The notes under the pieces were generated by a model that was not told the origin of the DNA, made no database searches, and saw only the letters and a list, made by a program, of their open reading frames with translations. From Thermodesulfovibrionales bacterium (lineage in GTDB: Bacteria > Nitrospirota > Thermodesulfovibrionia > Thermodesulfovibrionales > UBA9159): DNA of 43,846 bases. The translations under genes were made by a program, and so were the position numbers. The stretch spans positions 1 to 43,846 of the forward strand of contig DASRZP010000094.1 of assembly GCA_035686305.1 (NCBI GenBank). Reading direction: 5' to 3'. Below, piece by piece: positions 18,364 through 26,856 of the stretch (the stretch's first letter is position 1; every line of letters starts with the position of its first letter).

Positions 18364-19410
18364 ATGAATTTTGATTTAAAACGTTCCCTCAATACTCTTA
18401 AACGCATTGTCATGCTTCTGATTACAATCGTAATTTGGATAATAGTGGGCATGATGTACTTCAACCATTTCGTGAGACCCTTTGACCGCCTCGTGCCCCT
18501 TCTCATGCCCTGGAAAGGGTACGAAATGATCCCGGAGGAGGCCACCGCGGAGATGCGCCTTGCATTGCTGGAAGGAGAGCTTAAGACATCCAATAGGACC
18601 GCGCTCTACTCCTTCGCCACAATGGCAGGCTCGTTCACCATACTCTGCATATATTTTACGCTCGTGTATCAGCAAAAACAGAGAAAGGCCCGTGAAAGCG
18701 AACTGCTCTTACTGAAGAACCGAGAGATCGAACGACGGAATGAATTCATCCGTTACATATCAGCAACCATTGGGCATGAATTCAAAAACAATCTCGGCAG
18801 GATTAAGCGCCGCATCGCTCTGCTTCACGACCTCCCCGAAGATGCGAAAAAGCGTATTGACGACAACATGGATAAGCTCTTTGCGGATATCGAAATTTTC
18901 AAGAAAATCTCCGATGCCCGCGAAACCGCACTGACGAAATTTGAGCGGGTTGACCTTCACGCGCTGATCACCCATCTGGCTGACCAGTATAGCGACCTGG
19001 CGGAGTTCACCTTTGAAGGTGCGATGCGGCCTTCTCCGATTGTGGCTTCGCCTACCCTCCTGAAGACGGTATTCGAAAATCTCACGGACAATGCAATAAA
19101 ATATAAGAAGCCGAACCAGAAGCGTGCGCAAATCTCGCTGTCATACGCCTTCGATGTCGACCAGAAGAGGAAATATCTGTCTCTTTCCTTCAGGGATGAG
19201 GGAATAGGCATGCATGAACAGGAAGCGGACCAATGCTTTTACAAGGGCCATGCCAGTCGAGAAGGTTGGGGTCAGGGGCTTTATTTCGTAAAATATGTAA
19301 TCGGGCTCCATGCGGGGAAAATCAGGGTAGGCAAGGAATACACTGCGCCCGGGGTCGGAACAGAGATAATCATCAAGCTTCCCTTCATGGAAGAGGCGCT
19401 CCATGTTTAG
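18364..19410 (+). CDS. Membrane sensor histidine kinase
   Basis: 348 residues. Two TM helices (about 14-33 and 83-102) flank a short extracytoplasmic segment of about 48 residues, too small for a classical ligand domain. A coiled linker leads to the phosphoacceptor box YISATIGHEFKNNLGR, with His138 as the predicted phosphorylation site. The catalytic domain shows the N box ENLTDNAIKY (about 238-247), the G1 box FRDEGIGM (277-283) and the G2 box GWGQGLYFVKYVIGLHAG (301-318). HEFKNN resembles the H-E-x-x-N class of dimerisation boxes. The gene overlaps the receiver gene by 8 bases, so the two are translationally coupled. Confidence 0.9.
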   Translation: MNFDLKRSLNTLKRIVMLLITIVIWIIVGMMYFNHFVRPFDRLVPLLMPWKGYEMIPEEATAEMRLALLEGELKTSNRTALYSFATMAGSFTILCIYFTLVYQQKQRKARESELLLLKNREIERRNEFIRYISATIGHEFKNNLGRIKRRIALLHDLPEDAKKRIDDNMDKLFADIEIFKKISDARETALTKFERVDLHALITHLADQYSDLAEFTFEGAMRPSPIVASPTLLKTVFENLTDNAIKYKKPNQKRAQISLSYAFDVDQKRKYLSLSFRDEGIGMHEQEADQCFYKGHASREGWGQGLYFVKYVIGLHAGKIRVGKEYTAPGVGTEIIIKLPFMEEALHV

Positions 19411-20296
19411 GGTCCTCATCGCCGACGACGACTACGAGGACCGGGAACTTCTCAAACTCGAGATCAAACGGGCCCTCAAAGATGAGGAACCGGACATCAG
19501 ATTTCAGGAGGCGGCCAGCGTTAAGCAGGCTTTGCAGCGTCTCGCTACCCAGTACTTCGACCTTATGACGCTCGACATTGAGTTCGACGGCCTGACAGAG
19601 GGCATAAACGCCCTTCCTGAAATATTCGAGAGCCATCCCTCACTGAATATCATCATCATCAGCGGGAAGCTGAGCAAAGCAGAGGTTTCAGGGCAGTTAT
19701 TCCGTTTTACGAAAGATAATGTCTTAAAAGGAAAGCGATGGGCAAGACACTTCGATGTCCTTGATAAGAAGGACACCAAGACTGAGGCGCTGAGGCGGGC
19801 CTATTCCTTCAGTTCCAGGCAGCGAGGAGGCATCGAGAAGTTGCGTGATCTCTTCCTTCTTGCAGAATCTTACATCGAGAAGGGCATGATCGATAAATGC
19901 CTTGAGGTCTATCAAAAGATTCAGAGTTTGGTACCCAACGAGCCCGAGTCCAGGGAAAATATTACTCTCTTCCAGCACGGCCTGTCAGCTGACCTCGCAC
20001 ATGAGTATTATCAGAAGGGGGAAAAGGTCATCGCATCCCTCCTGTTGGGGCATCACATCGAAAACCAGCTCAAGGCTTACACCGCCGCGGTGTTGGGGGC
20101 GTCCTTCCCCGCACTGTCCGATTGCTTCAAGGCACTTGATCGGACCCGTCCCTTCACTCATTACAAGAAGGGACTCTTCCAGAGCTTATTGCGGCTGAGA
20201 AACAAGGCGATCCATCAGCCTGCAGAAATCGAAGAGAATGACTTCTCGCTTGCTCAAAAGAGCCTGAAATTATTAGAGGAGACCTTACTGTCGTGA
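19403..20296 (+). CDS. Response regulator with C-terminal HEPN-like domain
   Basis: 297 residues. Residues 1-130 are a receiver: acidic cluster D8-D9-D10, phosphoacceptor D58 in LMTLDIEFDG, switch Ser87 in IIISGK, and Lys122/123 in VLDKKD. No DNA-binding domain follows. Instead a helical segment (about 143-185, TPR-like) leads to a C-terminal helical bundle (about 195-295) with HHIENQLKAYTAAV and RLRNKAIHQP. The latter is an R-x4-H (Arg266-His271) motif as in HEPN domains, many of which are RNases or nucleic-acid-linked; DUF4145-type HEPN domains are the closest in style. It overlaps the kinase gene upstream and the next gene by 4 bases. RNase activity is an inference. Confidence 0.8.
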   Translation: MFRVLIADDDYEDRELLKLEIKRALKDEEPDIRFQEAASVKQALQRLATQYFDLMTLDIEFDGLTEGINALPEIFESHPSLNIIIISGKLSKAEVSGQLFRFTKDNVLKGKRWARHFDVLDKKDTKTEALRRAYSFSSRQRGGIEKLRDLFLLAESYIEKGMIDKCLEVYQKIQSLVPNEPESRENITLFQHGLSADLAHEYYQKGEKVIASLLLGHHIENQLKAYTAAVLGASFPALSDCFKALDRTRPFTHYKKGLFQSLLRLRNKAIHQPAEIEENDFSLAQKSLKLLEETLLS

Positions 20297-20940
20297 AGCT
20301 TTCCCCTTCCATAAGAGTCGTCTTACAGACAGGTCCCTTATTCGCTCTGACACTTATTGCGATACTTCTGTTGAGCGCTATAATTTATTACCGGGCCACG
20401 AATGTCCAGAGGTTTCTTGAGCCGGCCCTGGCCATTTCGAAACCCCGTCTCAAGTTCAGTCAAAACATCAAGAAGATTCTCTCCGACGAGTTCGGAGCAG
20501 CAGATATTAAGGGCATCAGATTCAAGGCAGGATCGATACTTGTAGATCAATCTCTGCTCTTTGATGCCAGCCATCCCGCAAGAGGGAAGGAACCACTGGT
20601 CCTGAGGAGGCTGGGCCACGTTTTCCTATCTGCCCTTAAAGATCCTGAAATCAGACGCAATATCAGCCTCATCCTGGTATGTGTGAGATATCCCGTAGGT
20701 CTGGATGCCGCCTTAGAAAAGGAATTGCGCTTCCATGTCCAGGAGAGGGCCGCGGTCATACTGAACTCCCTATTCGCCTCGGAGCCGGAGCTTGAAAGGG
20801 ATTACGTGCTTTACTTTTTGGCGACCGCCTTGCCGGTAGACAGAGCTCAGAAGGAGCCTTCCGTGCTGGAATTCCGCCTTGTGCCCGCCGAGCGGCTCCA
20901 TATCGAGATACTGGAGAGCTTGGAAAAATACGCTTATTAA
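20293..20940 (+). CDS. Membrane-anchored protein with possible OmpA/MotB-like domain
   Basis: 215 residues. A GTG start overlaps the receiver-gene stop (GTGA). One N-terminal TM helix (about 14-34) is followed by a soluble domain. Residues 72-135 (GIRFKAGSILVDQSLLFDASHPARGKE in part, then LRRLGHVFLSAL and RRNISLILVCVRYP) have the beta-strand, helix, strand order of OmpA/MotB peptidoglycan-binding domains, but the usual peptidoglycan-binding Asp/Arg pair is not evident. The rest is mixed alpha/beta. Coupled translation with a kinase and a receiver implies it belongs to that circuit, as output or as sensor partner. Family assignment is weak. Confidence 0.65.
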   Translation: MKLSPSIRVVLQTGPLFALTLIAILLLSAIIYYRATNVQRFLEPALAISKPRLKFSQNIKKILSDEFGAADIKGIRFKAGSILVDQSLLFDASHPARGKEPLVLRRLGHVFLSALKDPEIRRNISLILVCVRYPVGLDAALEKELRFHVQERAAVILNSLFASEPELERDYVLYFLATALPVDRAQKEPSVLEFRLVPAERLHIEILESLEKYAY

Positions 20941-21088
20941 GCGGTGCATTGCACGTCACCCGTCAGATTCAGATCGGACAAGAGACGCAGCGACACCCTC
21001 TCATTGGCTGGCCGATTGCCTTCACGTCCCTCTTGAACACCCTTCCCCTGCGATTATAAGAATGCGATCCACCCATTCATGAGCTACT

Positions 21089-21607
21089 CTATCCCGTCTT
21101 TATTTTCTTCATCTCCTGCTTTATATTTTCGACGTCAGGTGCATTCGGGGCCAGCCGGAGATAAATCTCAAATTCCTTGAGAGCCTGTTTATGGTCCTTA
21201 AGGTCGTACGCCAGCACAACGGCCATGTTCCTGTGTGCATTTGGATGATTGGGGTTTATATTGATGGCCTTCTTATATTCTGCGACGGCGAGATCAGGCC
21301 TGCCTATCCCTCTATAGCATGTACCCAGGTCAACTATCACATCGACATTCTTAGGACCAAGGCTGAGCGCCTTTTGATACGCCTCGATAGCCTCGTTGAA
21401 GCGAGAGGCGTCCATGTTGGCATTGCCTAGGTCCACCCACGCCCGGTAGTTTGCCGGATCTTTCTTTACCTGAGCCTCAAGAAGCCTCACTTCATCCAGT
21501 GTGCGCATCTGGCCGACAGGAGGTTGATTCTGGGGCTTCGGCTCTTCTTTTCGGCACCCTACAGTTATAAGCACAAAAAATACAAAGAGCAGAATGGTCT
21601 TCTTCAT
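21089..21607 (-). CDS. TPR lipoprotein
   Basis: 172 residues from the ATG at 21607, chosen because it follows GGAGGAGGAG directly and begins a good signal peptide, KKTILLFVFFVLITVGC. Longer in-frame starts at 21619 and 21625 lie inside or before that purine run. After the lipid-attachment Cys comes a charged Pro/Gln linker, then three to four TPRs (about 50-155): YRAWVDLGNANMDASRFNEA, VDVIVDLGTCYRGIGRPDLA and PNAHRNMAVVLAYDLKDHKQ. Such proteins act as envelope scaffolds. It is convergent with the signalling operon and has no clear partner. Confidence 0.85.
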   Translation of the reverse strand: MKKTILLFVFFVLITVGCRKEEPKPQNQPPVGQMRTLDEVRLLEAQVKKDPANYRAWVDLGNANMDASRFNEAIEAYQKALSLGPKNVDVIVDLGTCYRGIGRPDLAVAEYKKAININPNHPNAHRNMAVVLAYDLKDHKQALKEFEIYLRLAPNAPDVENIKQEMKKIKTG

Positions 21608-22128
21608 CTCCTCCTCCATATCCATTTTTTAAAATAAATTTTAACAGGAAACGGGGCTTAAACTCAAACAAAATGACAACAAGACGTATTCACTCAGCGA
21701 TGAGCAGGGTAGGGGCTTATGTTCTTAAGGCCTTTTTCTTTTGTAGTAGCGCATGCTTGGATATGGCGCCCCGAGATAATCGATCCTGGCCCAGAATCGG
21801 TACTTTTTTACATGACCATTGACACCAGTCGTCGAAGGACTAACTTGTCCCTAAGTGGTAAAAAAACACAGAAGTCCCGGTATTTAACCATATAGCAAAT
21901 GTGGAATTATAAATAGTCTGATAAGAGAAGTTTTAGAGTCAACACTTCTTTTTCTCGATGAATTGTTGATGCAAGCAATTTAGATAGTGAAGCATTTATA
22001 ATTGCAAGCGTCGTTATCCTCAGTGAGCATAATAATTGCTGGAAATTTCTTACTTCTTATATTGACGCAGATAGTTAAGGGGGGAGCACTCAAGGCAGCC
22101 TGGTGCACGAAGATAGAGGGGAAATAAG
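21608..22128. other. AT-rich intergenic stretch between divergent genes
   Basis: No gene-like frame. The 21.9-22.1 kb part is strongly AT-rich and includes a weak hairpin AGAAGT/ACTTCT followed by TTTTT (about 21930-21955) and the candidate promoter below. It lacks a recognisable riboswitch core, though its length would allow a regulated leader. Confidence 0.4.
22036..22063 (+). promoter_or_regulatory. Candidate promoter of the giant repeat protein
   Basis: TTGCTG (22036-22041), a 16-base spacer and TATATT (22058-22063) lie 65 bases before the ATG. A TATAAT at 21997-22002 is an alternative -10 without a good -35. Confidence 0.35.
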
Positions 22129-25100
22129 ATGATAAGCCGGTTCAAGAAACAGCTGAGCAGAAGATCATGGCTTCTGGTCACAACGCTGGTCGTATTGTTT
22201 TTGCTAATTGGCAAACCAGTATGGGCTGACATTACGATGTCGTTCACACAGCCCGCAATAGCAATAGGTTTTTATCATACCGTGGCCTTGAAGAGCGACG
22301 GGACAGTTGCGGCTTGGGGTTATGATTATTATGGTCAGATCGATGTTCCAAATAGTCTAACCGATTTCACCGCGGTAGCTGCAGGGGGGTATCATACCGT
22401 TGCCCTGCAGAGCGATGGAACGGTCGTGGCCTGGGGCTGGAACAATTACGGTCAGACTACAGTTCCTGCGTTCCTTTCCGGCGTCGTCGCAATAGCAGCG
22501 GGCGCATATCATACCGTTGCCCTACAGAACGACGGGACAGTGCTTGCCTGGGGTTATGATGACGAAGGTCAGAGCACGGTGCCCGACGGTCTGTCCGGCG
22601 TCGTCGCAATATCAGCAGCCGGGTATCATACATTGGCCCTGAAGAATGACGGGACCGTCGTGGCCTGGGGCCATAATGACCACGGGCAGAGCACCGTTCC
22701 TGCAGGTCTCACCGGTGTTGTGGCTATCGCCGCGGGGGGATATCATTCTGTTGCCCTGAAGACGGATGGAACTATTGTAGCCTGGGGCAGGAACGTGGAG
22801 GGTCAGTGCAACGTGCCGGCAAATCTTACAGGTGTTGTAGCTATAGCGGCGGGAACGAATCACACGTTAGCTCTGAAAAGCGACGGTACCGTCGTGGTAT
22901 GGGGTGACAATACTTACGGTGAGACCATAGTGCCTGTTGATCTTAACAATGTGATCGCTATTTCGGCGGGAAAAGAACATTCGGTGGCTCTGAAGAGCGA
23001 CGGGACCGTGGAGGTCTGGGGAAGAAACTCTTACGGTGAGGGCACTACGCCTGCCGGCCTTAACCTTATAACCAGGTACCGCGTAACAACAAACTCACCG
23101 GCCTTGGCAGCAGGAGCGTATCATACCGTGGCCCTGAAGAGCGATGGGACGGTGGTGGCCTGGGGTGATAACACGTACGGTGAGAGTACGGTACCTGCTG
23201 GCCTCTCGGGTGTCATTGCCATATCCGCAGGAGGGTCTTATGCCGTGGCCCTAAAGAGCGATGAGACGGTGGTGGCCTGGGGTGATAACACGTACGGTGA
23301 GAGCGCCGTGCCGGTAGGCCTAAGCGATGTTATGGCAGTAGCGACAGGAGCATATCATACTATAGCCCTGATGAGCGACGGGACCGTGGTGGCCTGGGGC
23401 AACAATGATCAAGGTCAGACCACAGTACCCATGGGTCTTAACCTTGGCCAAGGTCGCGTCTCATGCATCCCGACATCTGTGGGTTACAACTCGAGCTCAA
23501 TATGCACCATAACGCCGGGTATAGGATATCAGGTTTTGGACGTGCAAGTTGGACCGACAGCAGGGCTCATGAGCTCGGTGGGCTCGTGCACCTCATACAC
23601 GATAGCCAATATCACTGCTGACATGTCCATAGCAGCAACTTTCGGAGCCGATACGGTATCAGACACCACTCCGCCGATAACAACAGCATCGCCCGCAGGA
23701 GGAGCATATAGCATTGCCCAGACTATTACTTTGACCTGCGGTGACGGCGGTGGAAGCGGCTGTAACGCTGCCTACTATTGCCTGGGCACCGGTTGTACCC
23801 CTGCAACTTTATACCGTAGCCCTTTCATTATACGAAACTCAACTGATCTGAGGTTCTTCTCGATAGACAATGCCGGGAACACCGAAACCATAAGAACTCT
23901 TACATTCACTATCACCTTGGTCGATCCCAAGCTGACGGCCACAGCTGGACCAAACGGCAACATTGCGCCGTCGGGCACCATGACCGTTCCCCCTGGGTGG
24001 ACTGGAAAATTCACCACCACGCCGAATGGGGGGTACCGCGTGGCCGACGTTCAGGTAGACGGGGCATCAGTAGGCGCGGTTACCTCGTACACGTTCACCA
24101 ACGTCCAGGCGGACCACACGATCAATGCGACCTTTACCCTGGATGTCTATACCATCACGGCTACGGCCGATGTCAACGGAAGCATCACGCCAGCGGGCAC
24201 GACCACGGTGAACGACGGCGCCAGCCAGACCTATACGATCGCGCCAAATCAGGGATATCAGGTCAAGAGCGTGATTGTCGACGGCATAAGCAAGGGCGCG
24301 ATAACCAGCTACACCTTTGCGAACGTTACTTCCAACCACACCATCAACGCGTACTTCACGGTGCAGACTTTTACCATCACGGTCGGCGCAGGAGCGGGTG
24401 GGAGCATAACATGGCCTGCGGGCACTACAACTTTCAACATTGGTTCGAGCCAGACCTACACCGTCACGCCCACGGCGGGGTACCATATCGTGGATGTCCA
24501 GGTTGATGGGACATCAGTCGGTGCGGTGACCACATATGCCTTCACGAACATCACGGCCAATCATACGATTTCGGCGACCTTTGGACCGAATCCATCATAC
24601 ACCATAACGGCAAGCGCGGGAGCGAACGGCGCCATATCCCCCGGGACGGTGTCAGTCCTGGGCGGCACCAACCAGACCTTCACGATCACGCCGAAGGGGG
24701 GGTACCGCGTGGCCGACGTGCAGGTTGACGGGACATCAGTGGGTGCACTGACCGCGTACACGTTCTCCAACGTCCAGGCGGACCACACGATCAACGCGAC
24801 CTTTACCCTGGATGTCTATACCATCACGGCTACGGCCGACGTCAACGGAAGCATTACGCCGTCGGGCACGACAACGGTGAACAAGGGAGCCAGCCAGACC
24901 TATACGATCGCGCCGAATCAGGGATATCAGGTGCAGAACGTGGTTGTTGACGGGACAGGCAAGGGTGCGATAACCAGCTACACCTTTGCGAACATCACGG
25001 CCAACCACACCATCAACGCGTACTTCACGGTGCAGACTTTTACCATCACGGTCAGCGCGGGAGCGGGTGGGAGCATAACATGGCCTGCTGGCACTACAAC

Positions 25101-26592
25101 TTTCAACATTGGTTCGAGCCAGACCTACACCATCACGCCCACGGCAGGGTACCATATCGTGGATGTCCAGGTTGATGGGACATCAGTCGGTGCGGTGACC
25201 ACATATGCCTTCACGAACATCACGGCCAACCACACGATTTCTGCGATCTTTGGACCAAACCCGTCATACATCATAACGGCAAGCGCGGGAGCGAACGGCG
25301 CCATATCCCCTGGGACGGTGTCAGTGCTGGGCGGCACCAACCAGACGTTCACCATCACGCCGAATGGGGGGTGCCGCATAGTCGATGTTCAAGTTGATGG
25401 TGCGTCTGTTGGTCCGGTAACGACATATACATTTGCTAATATAGCTGGGAACCACTCCATTTCGGCAACCTTTACCCTGATACTATACTACGGCATTACT
25501 GCCAGTGCGGGACCGAATGGCAACATTTCACCGACAGGCACGATGTCCGTGCAACAGTTCACCAACCAGAAATTTACGATGACGCCGAATGCGGGGTACC
25601 GGGTAGCCGACGTGCAGGTTGATGGGGCATCAGTGGGTGCGCCAACCTCGTTCACGTTCACCAATGTCCAGACAACCCACACAATCAGCGTAACCTTTAC
25701 CCTGGATGTCTATACTATCACGGCTTCTGCCGACGTGAACGGCAGCATCACGCCAACGGGTACGATAACGGTGAACAAAGGCGCCAGCCAGACCTATACG
25801 ATCGCACCGAATCAGGGATATCAGGTGCTGAACGTGATCGTTGACGGCGTAAACATAGGTGCAATAAACACGTATACTTTTACAAATGTCACAACCAACC
25901 ACACGATTAATGCCTACTTCAAGATGACTACCTATACGATCACGGCCAGCGCGGGAACGGGGGGGAGCATATCGCCGTTGGGCACTGCCACTTTGAACAT
26001 TGGCGCCAGCCAGACTTACACCATCACGCCTACAGCAGGATACAGCATCACGGATGTCCAGGTTGACGGGGGGTCAGTGGGCGCAGTGACCATATATACC
26101 TTCGCTAACATCACGGCCAACCACACGATTGCGGCGACCTTTGCAGCGAACCCCTCATACACGATCACAGCCAGTGCCGGAGCCAACGGCGCCATATCCC
26201 CGGGCACCGTGTCAGTGCTGGGCGGCGCGAGCCAGAAGTTCACGATCACCGCGGCCACCGGGTATCGTGTAGCCGACCTTCAGGTAGACGGGTCGTCCGT
26301 GGGGGCGCTGACCTCGTACACCTTCTCTAATGTTCAGGGGAACCACACGATCAGCGCCTCCTTCACGCTGAACGTCTATACCATAACGGCTGTGGCCGAC
26401 GTCAACGGAAGCATCACGCCCGCGGGCACGATAACGGTGAACAAAGGCGGCAGCCAGACCTTCACGATCACGCCGGATGCAGGCCATACGGTACGGAGCG
26501 TGATCGTCGATGGGGCAAATTGGGGTTCAAAAACCAGCTTTACCTTTTCGAACGTAACGGCGAATCACACCATCAACGCGTATTTCAAATGA
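22129..26592 (+). CDS. Giant secreted RCC1-like and InlB-type repeat protein
   Basis: 1487 residues with an AGGGG Shine-Dalgarno. A Sec signal ends near residue 34 (VWAD). Residues about 43-440 hold ten 39-residue RCC1-like repeats of the form HTVALKSDGTVVAWG-x5-GQ-TVP-GL-GVVAIAAG, a predicted beta-propeller; a short insertion separates repeats 7 and 8. Next comes a degenerate unit, then a CHB_HEX_C-like module (about 515-600, with SIAQTITLTCGDGGGSGC and FFSIDNAGNTE). From residue 602 to the end lie twelve tandem units of about 74 residues of the divergent InlB B-repeat type: YTITA-ADVNGSITP-G-T-VN-GASQTYTI-PN-GY-V-VVDG-----G--TSYTF-N-T-NHTI-A-F. There is no C-terminal anchor. It is very rich in Thr and Ser, so it is a plausible substrate for the TMTC-like enzymes around it. 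Adhesin or matrix function is inferred. Confidence 0.85.
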   Translation: MISRFKKQLSRRSWLLVTTLVVLFLLIGKPVWADITMSFTQPAIAIGFYHTVALKSDGTVAAWGYDYYGQIDVPNSLTDFTAVAAGGYHTVALQSDGTVVAWGWNNYGQTTVPAFLSGVVAIAAGAYHTVALQNDGTVLAWGYDDEGQSTVPDGLSGVVAISAAGYHTLALKNDGTVVAWGHNDHGQSTVPAGLTGVVAIAAGGYHSVALKTDGTIVAWGRNVEGQCNVPANLTGVVAIAAGTNHTLALKSDGTVVVWGDNTYGETIVPVDLNNVIAISAGKEHSVALKSDGTVEVWGRNSYGEGTTPAGLNLITRYRVTTNSPALAAGAYHTVALKSDGTVVAWGDNTYGESTVPAGLSGVIAISAGGSYAVALKSDETVVAWGDNTYGESAVPVGLSDVMAVATGAYHTIALMSDGTVVAWGNNDQGQTTVPMGLNLGQGRVSCIPTSVGYNSSSICTITPGIGYQVLDVQVGPTAGLMSSVGSCTSYTIANITADMSIAATFGADTVSDTTPPITTASPAGGAYSIAQTITLTCGDGGGSGCNAAYYCLGTGCTPATLYRSPFIIRNSTDLRFFSIDNAGNTETIRTLTFTITLVDPKLTATAGPNGNIAPSGTMTVPPGWTGKFTTTPNGGYRVADVQVDGASVGAVTSYTFTNVQADHTINATFTLDVYTITATADVNGSITPAGTTTVNDGASQTYTIAPNQGYQVKSVIVDGISKGAITSYTFANVTSNHTINAYFTVQTFTITVGAGAGGSITWPAGTTTFNIGSSQTYTVTPTAGYHIVDVQVDGTSVGAVTTYAFTNITANHTISATFGPNPSYTITASAGANGAISPGTVSVLGGTNQTFTITPKGGYRVADVQVDGTSVGALTAYTFSNVQADHTINATFTLDVYTITATADVNGSITPSGTTTVNKGASQTYTIAPNQGYQVQNVVVDGTGKGAITSYTFANITANHTINAYFTVQTFTITVSAGAGGSITWPAGTTTFNIGSSQTYTITPTAGYHIVDVQVDGTSVGAVTTYAFTNITANHTISAIFGPNPSYIITASAGANGAISPGTVSVLGGTNQTFTITPNGGCRIVDVQVDGASVGPVTTYTFANIAGNHSISATFTLILYYGITASAGPNGNISPTGTMSVQQFTNQKFTMTPNAGYRVADVQVDGASVGAPTSFTFTNVQTTHTISVTFTLDVYTITASADVNGSITPTGTITVNKGASQTYTIAPNQGYQVLNVIVDGVNIGAINTYTFTNVTTNHTINAYFKMTTYTITASAGTGGSISPLGTATLNIGASQTYTITPTAGYSITDVQVDGGSVGAVTIYTFANITANHTIAATFAANPSYTITASAGANGAISPGTVSVLGGASQKFTITAATGYRVADLQVDGSSVGALTSYTFSNVQGNHTISASFTLNVYTITAVADVNGSITPAGTITVNKGGSQTFTITPDAGHTVRSVIVDGANWGSKTSFTFSNVTANHTINAYFK
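22255..23445 (+). repeat. Ten RCC1-like coding repeats of 117 bp
   Basis: Ten tandem 39-codon units encode a VALKSDGTVVAWG core. Seven units are followed by a spacer of about 9 codons and then three more. DNA identity between neighbours is moderate, implying older duplication than in the InlB-type region. Confidence 0.75.
23932..26589 (+). repeat. Twelve InlB-type coding repeats with a three-unit super-repeat
   Basis: Twelve units of about 220 bp. Three unit types alternate: A (GANGAISPG or GPNGNISP, with YRVADVQVDG), B (ADVNGSITP, with APNQGYQV) and C (GAGGSITWPAG, with PTAGYHIVDVQVDG). The order is A B C A B C A A B C A B. Units 1-3 and 4-6 are nearly the same at the DNA level across about 660 bp. 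Confidence 0.8.
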
Positions 26593-26618
26593 CGTCCTGC
26601 TTGGCTTGGAATCTCAGT

Positions 26619-26650
26619 AGGCCAGACATTTCTGTCTGGCCTTATTTTTC
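26619..26650 (+). terminator. Strong intrinsic terminator of the giant repeat gene
   Basis: AGGCCAGACA and TGTCTGGCCT form a perfect 10-bp stem with a TTTC loop, followed by TATTTTTC. It begins 27 bases after the stop codon at 26592. Confidence 0.9.
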
Positions 26651-26723
26651 CATCAATCTCATGAAGAAACAGGCAGCTTAGCAAGCCTCAGGGAAGGCCA
26701 CAAAAGCAGAGCCTTGGATTGGA

Positions 26724-26737
26724 CAGACGTCTGTCAG
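26724..26737. repeat. Perfect 14-bp palindrome GACAGACGTCTGTC
   Basis: An isolated dyad without a loop in the non-coding stretch between the terminator and the DUF2155 gene. It could be a protein-binding site or the relic of an inserted element. Confidence 0.3.
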
Positions 26738-26792
26738 TGAAGATAAAAAACAGCGGGTAGCCAAAGAGCGTGATGAGAAAGAGATCACAGGC

Positions 26793-26849
26793 CGGACTAA
26801 AAAAGGAGTCGTCCGACGCTCTTTCCAACTGAGCTAAGGGTAAGGGCGC
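26793..26849 (-). pseudogene. tRNA 5'-half remnant
   Basis: On the minus strand, GCGCCCTTA is followed by the D-arm TTAGCTCAGTTGGAAAGAGC and an anticodon-stem-like CGGAC paired with GTCCG. A six-base CCCTTA is duplicated at the acceptor/D-arm junction, the anticodon loop is 13 bases instead of 7, and no T-arm or acceptor 3' strand follows. It is therefore a dead fragment, of the kind left by integration at a tRNA gene or by recombination. Confidence 0.45.
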
Positions 26850-26856
26850 TGATTCC

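Noticed and set aside
22030-22128. A cyclic-di-GMP or other riboswitch before the giant protein
   Set aside because: The leader is AT-rich and lacks the conserved riboswitch cores I could look for.
24067-25155. Repeated minus-strand frames of 139 codons beginning MVP(R/C)RGRDGVGLARTNVES
   Set aside because: They are antisense shadows of the tandem InlB-type repeats; their similarity follows from the plus-strand repeats.
26699-26835. A plus-strand frame ending GVVRRSFQLS before the DUF2155 gene
   Set aside because: It has no start codon after the preceding stop, and its end is the reverse complement of the tRNA fragment.
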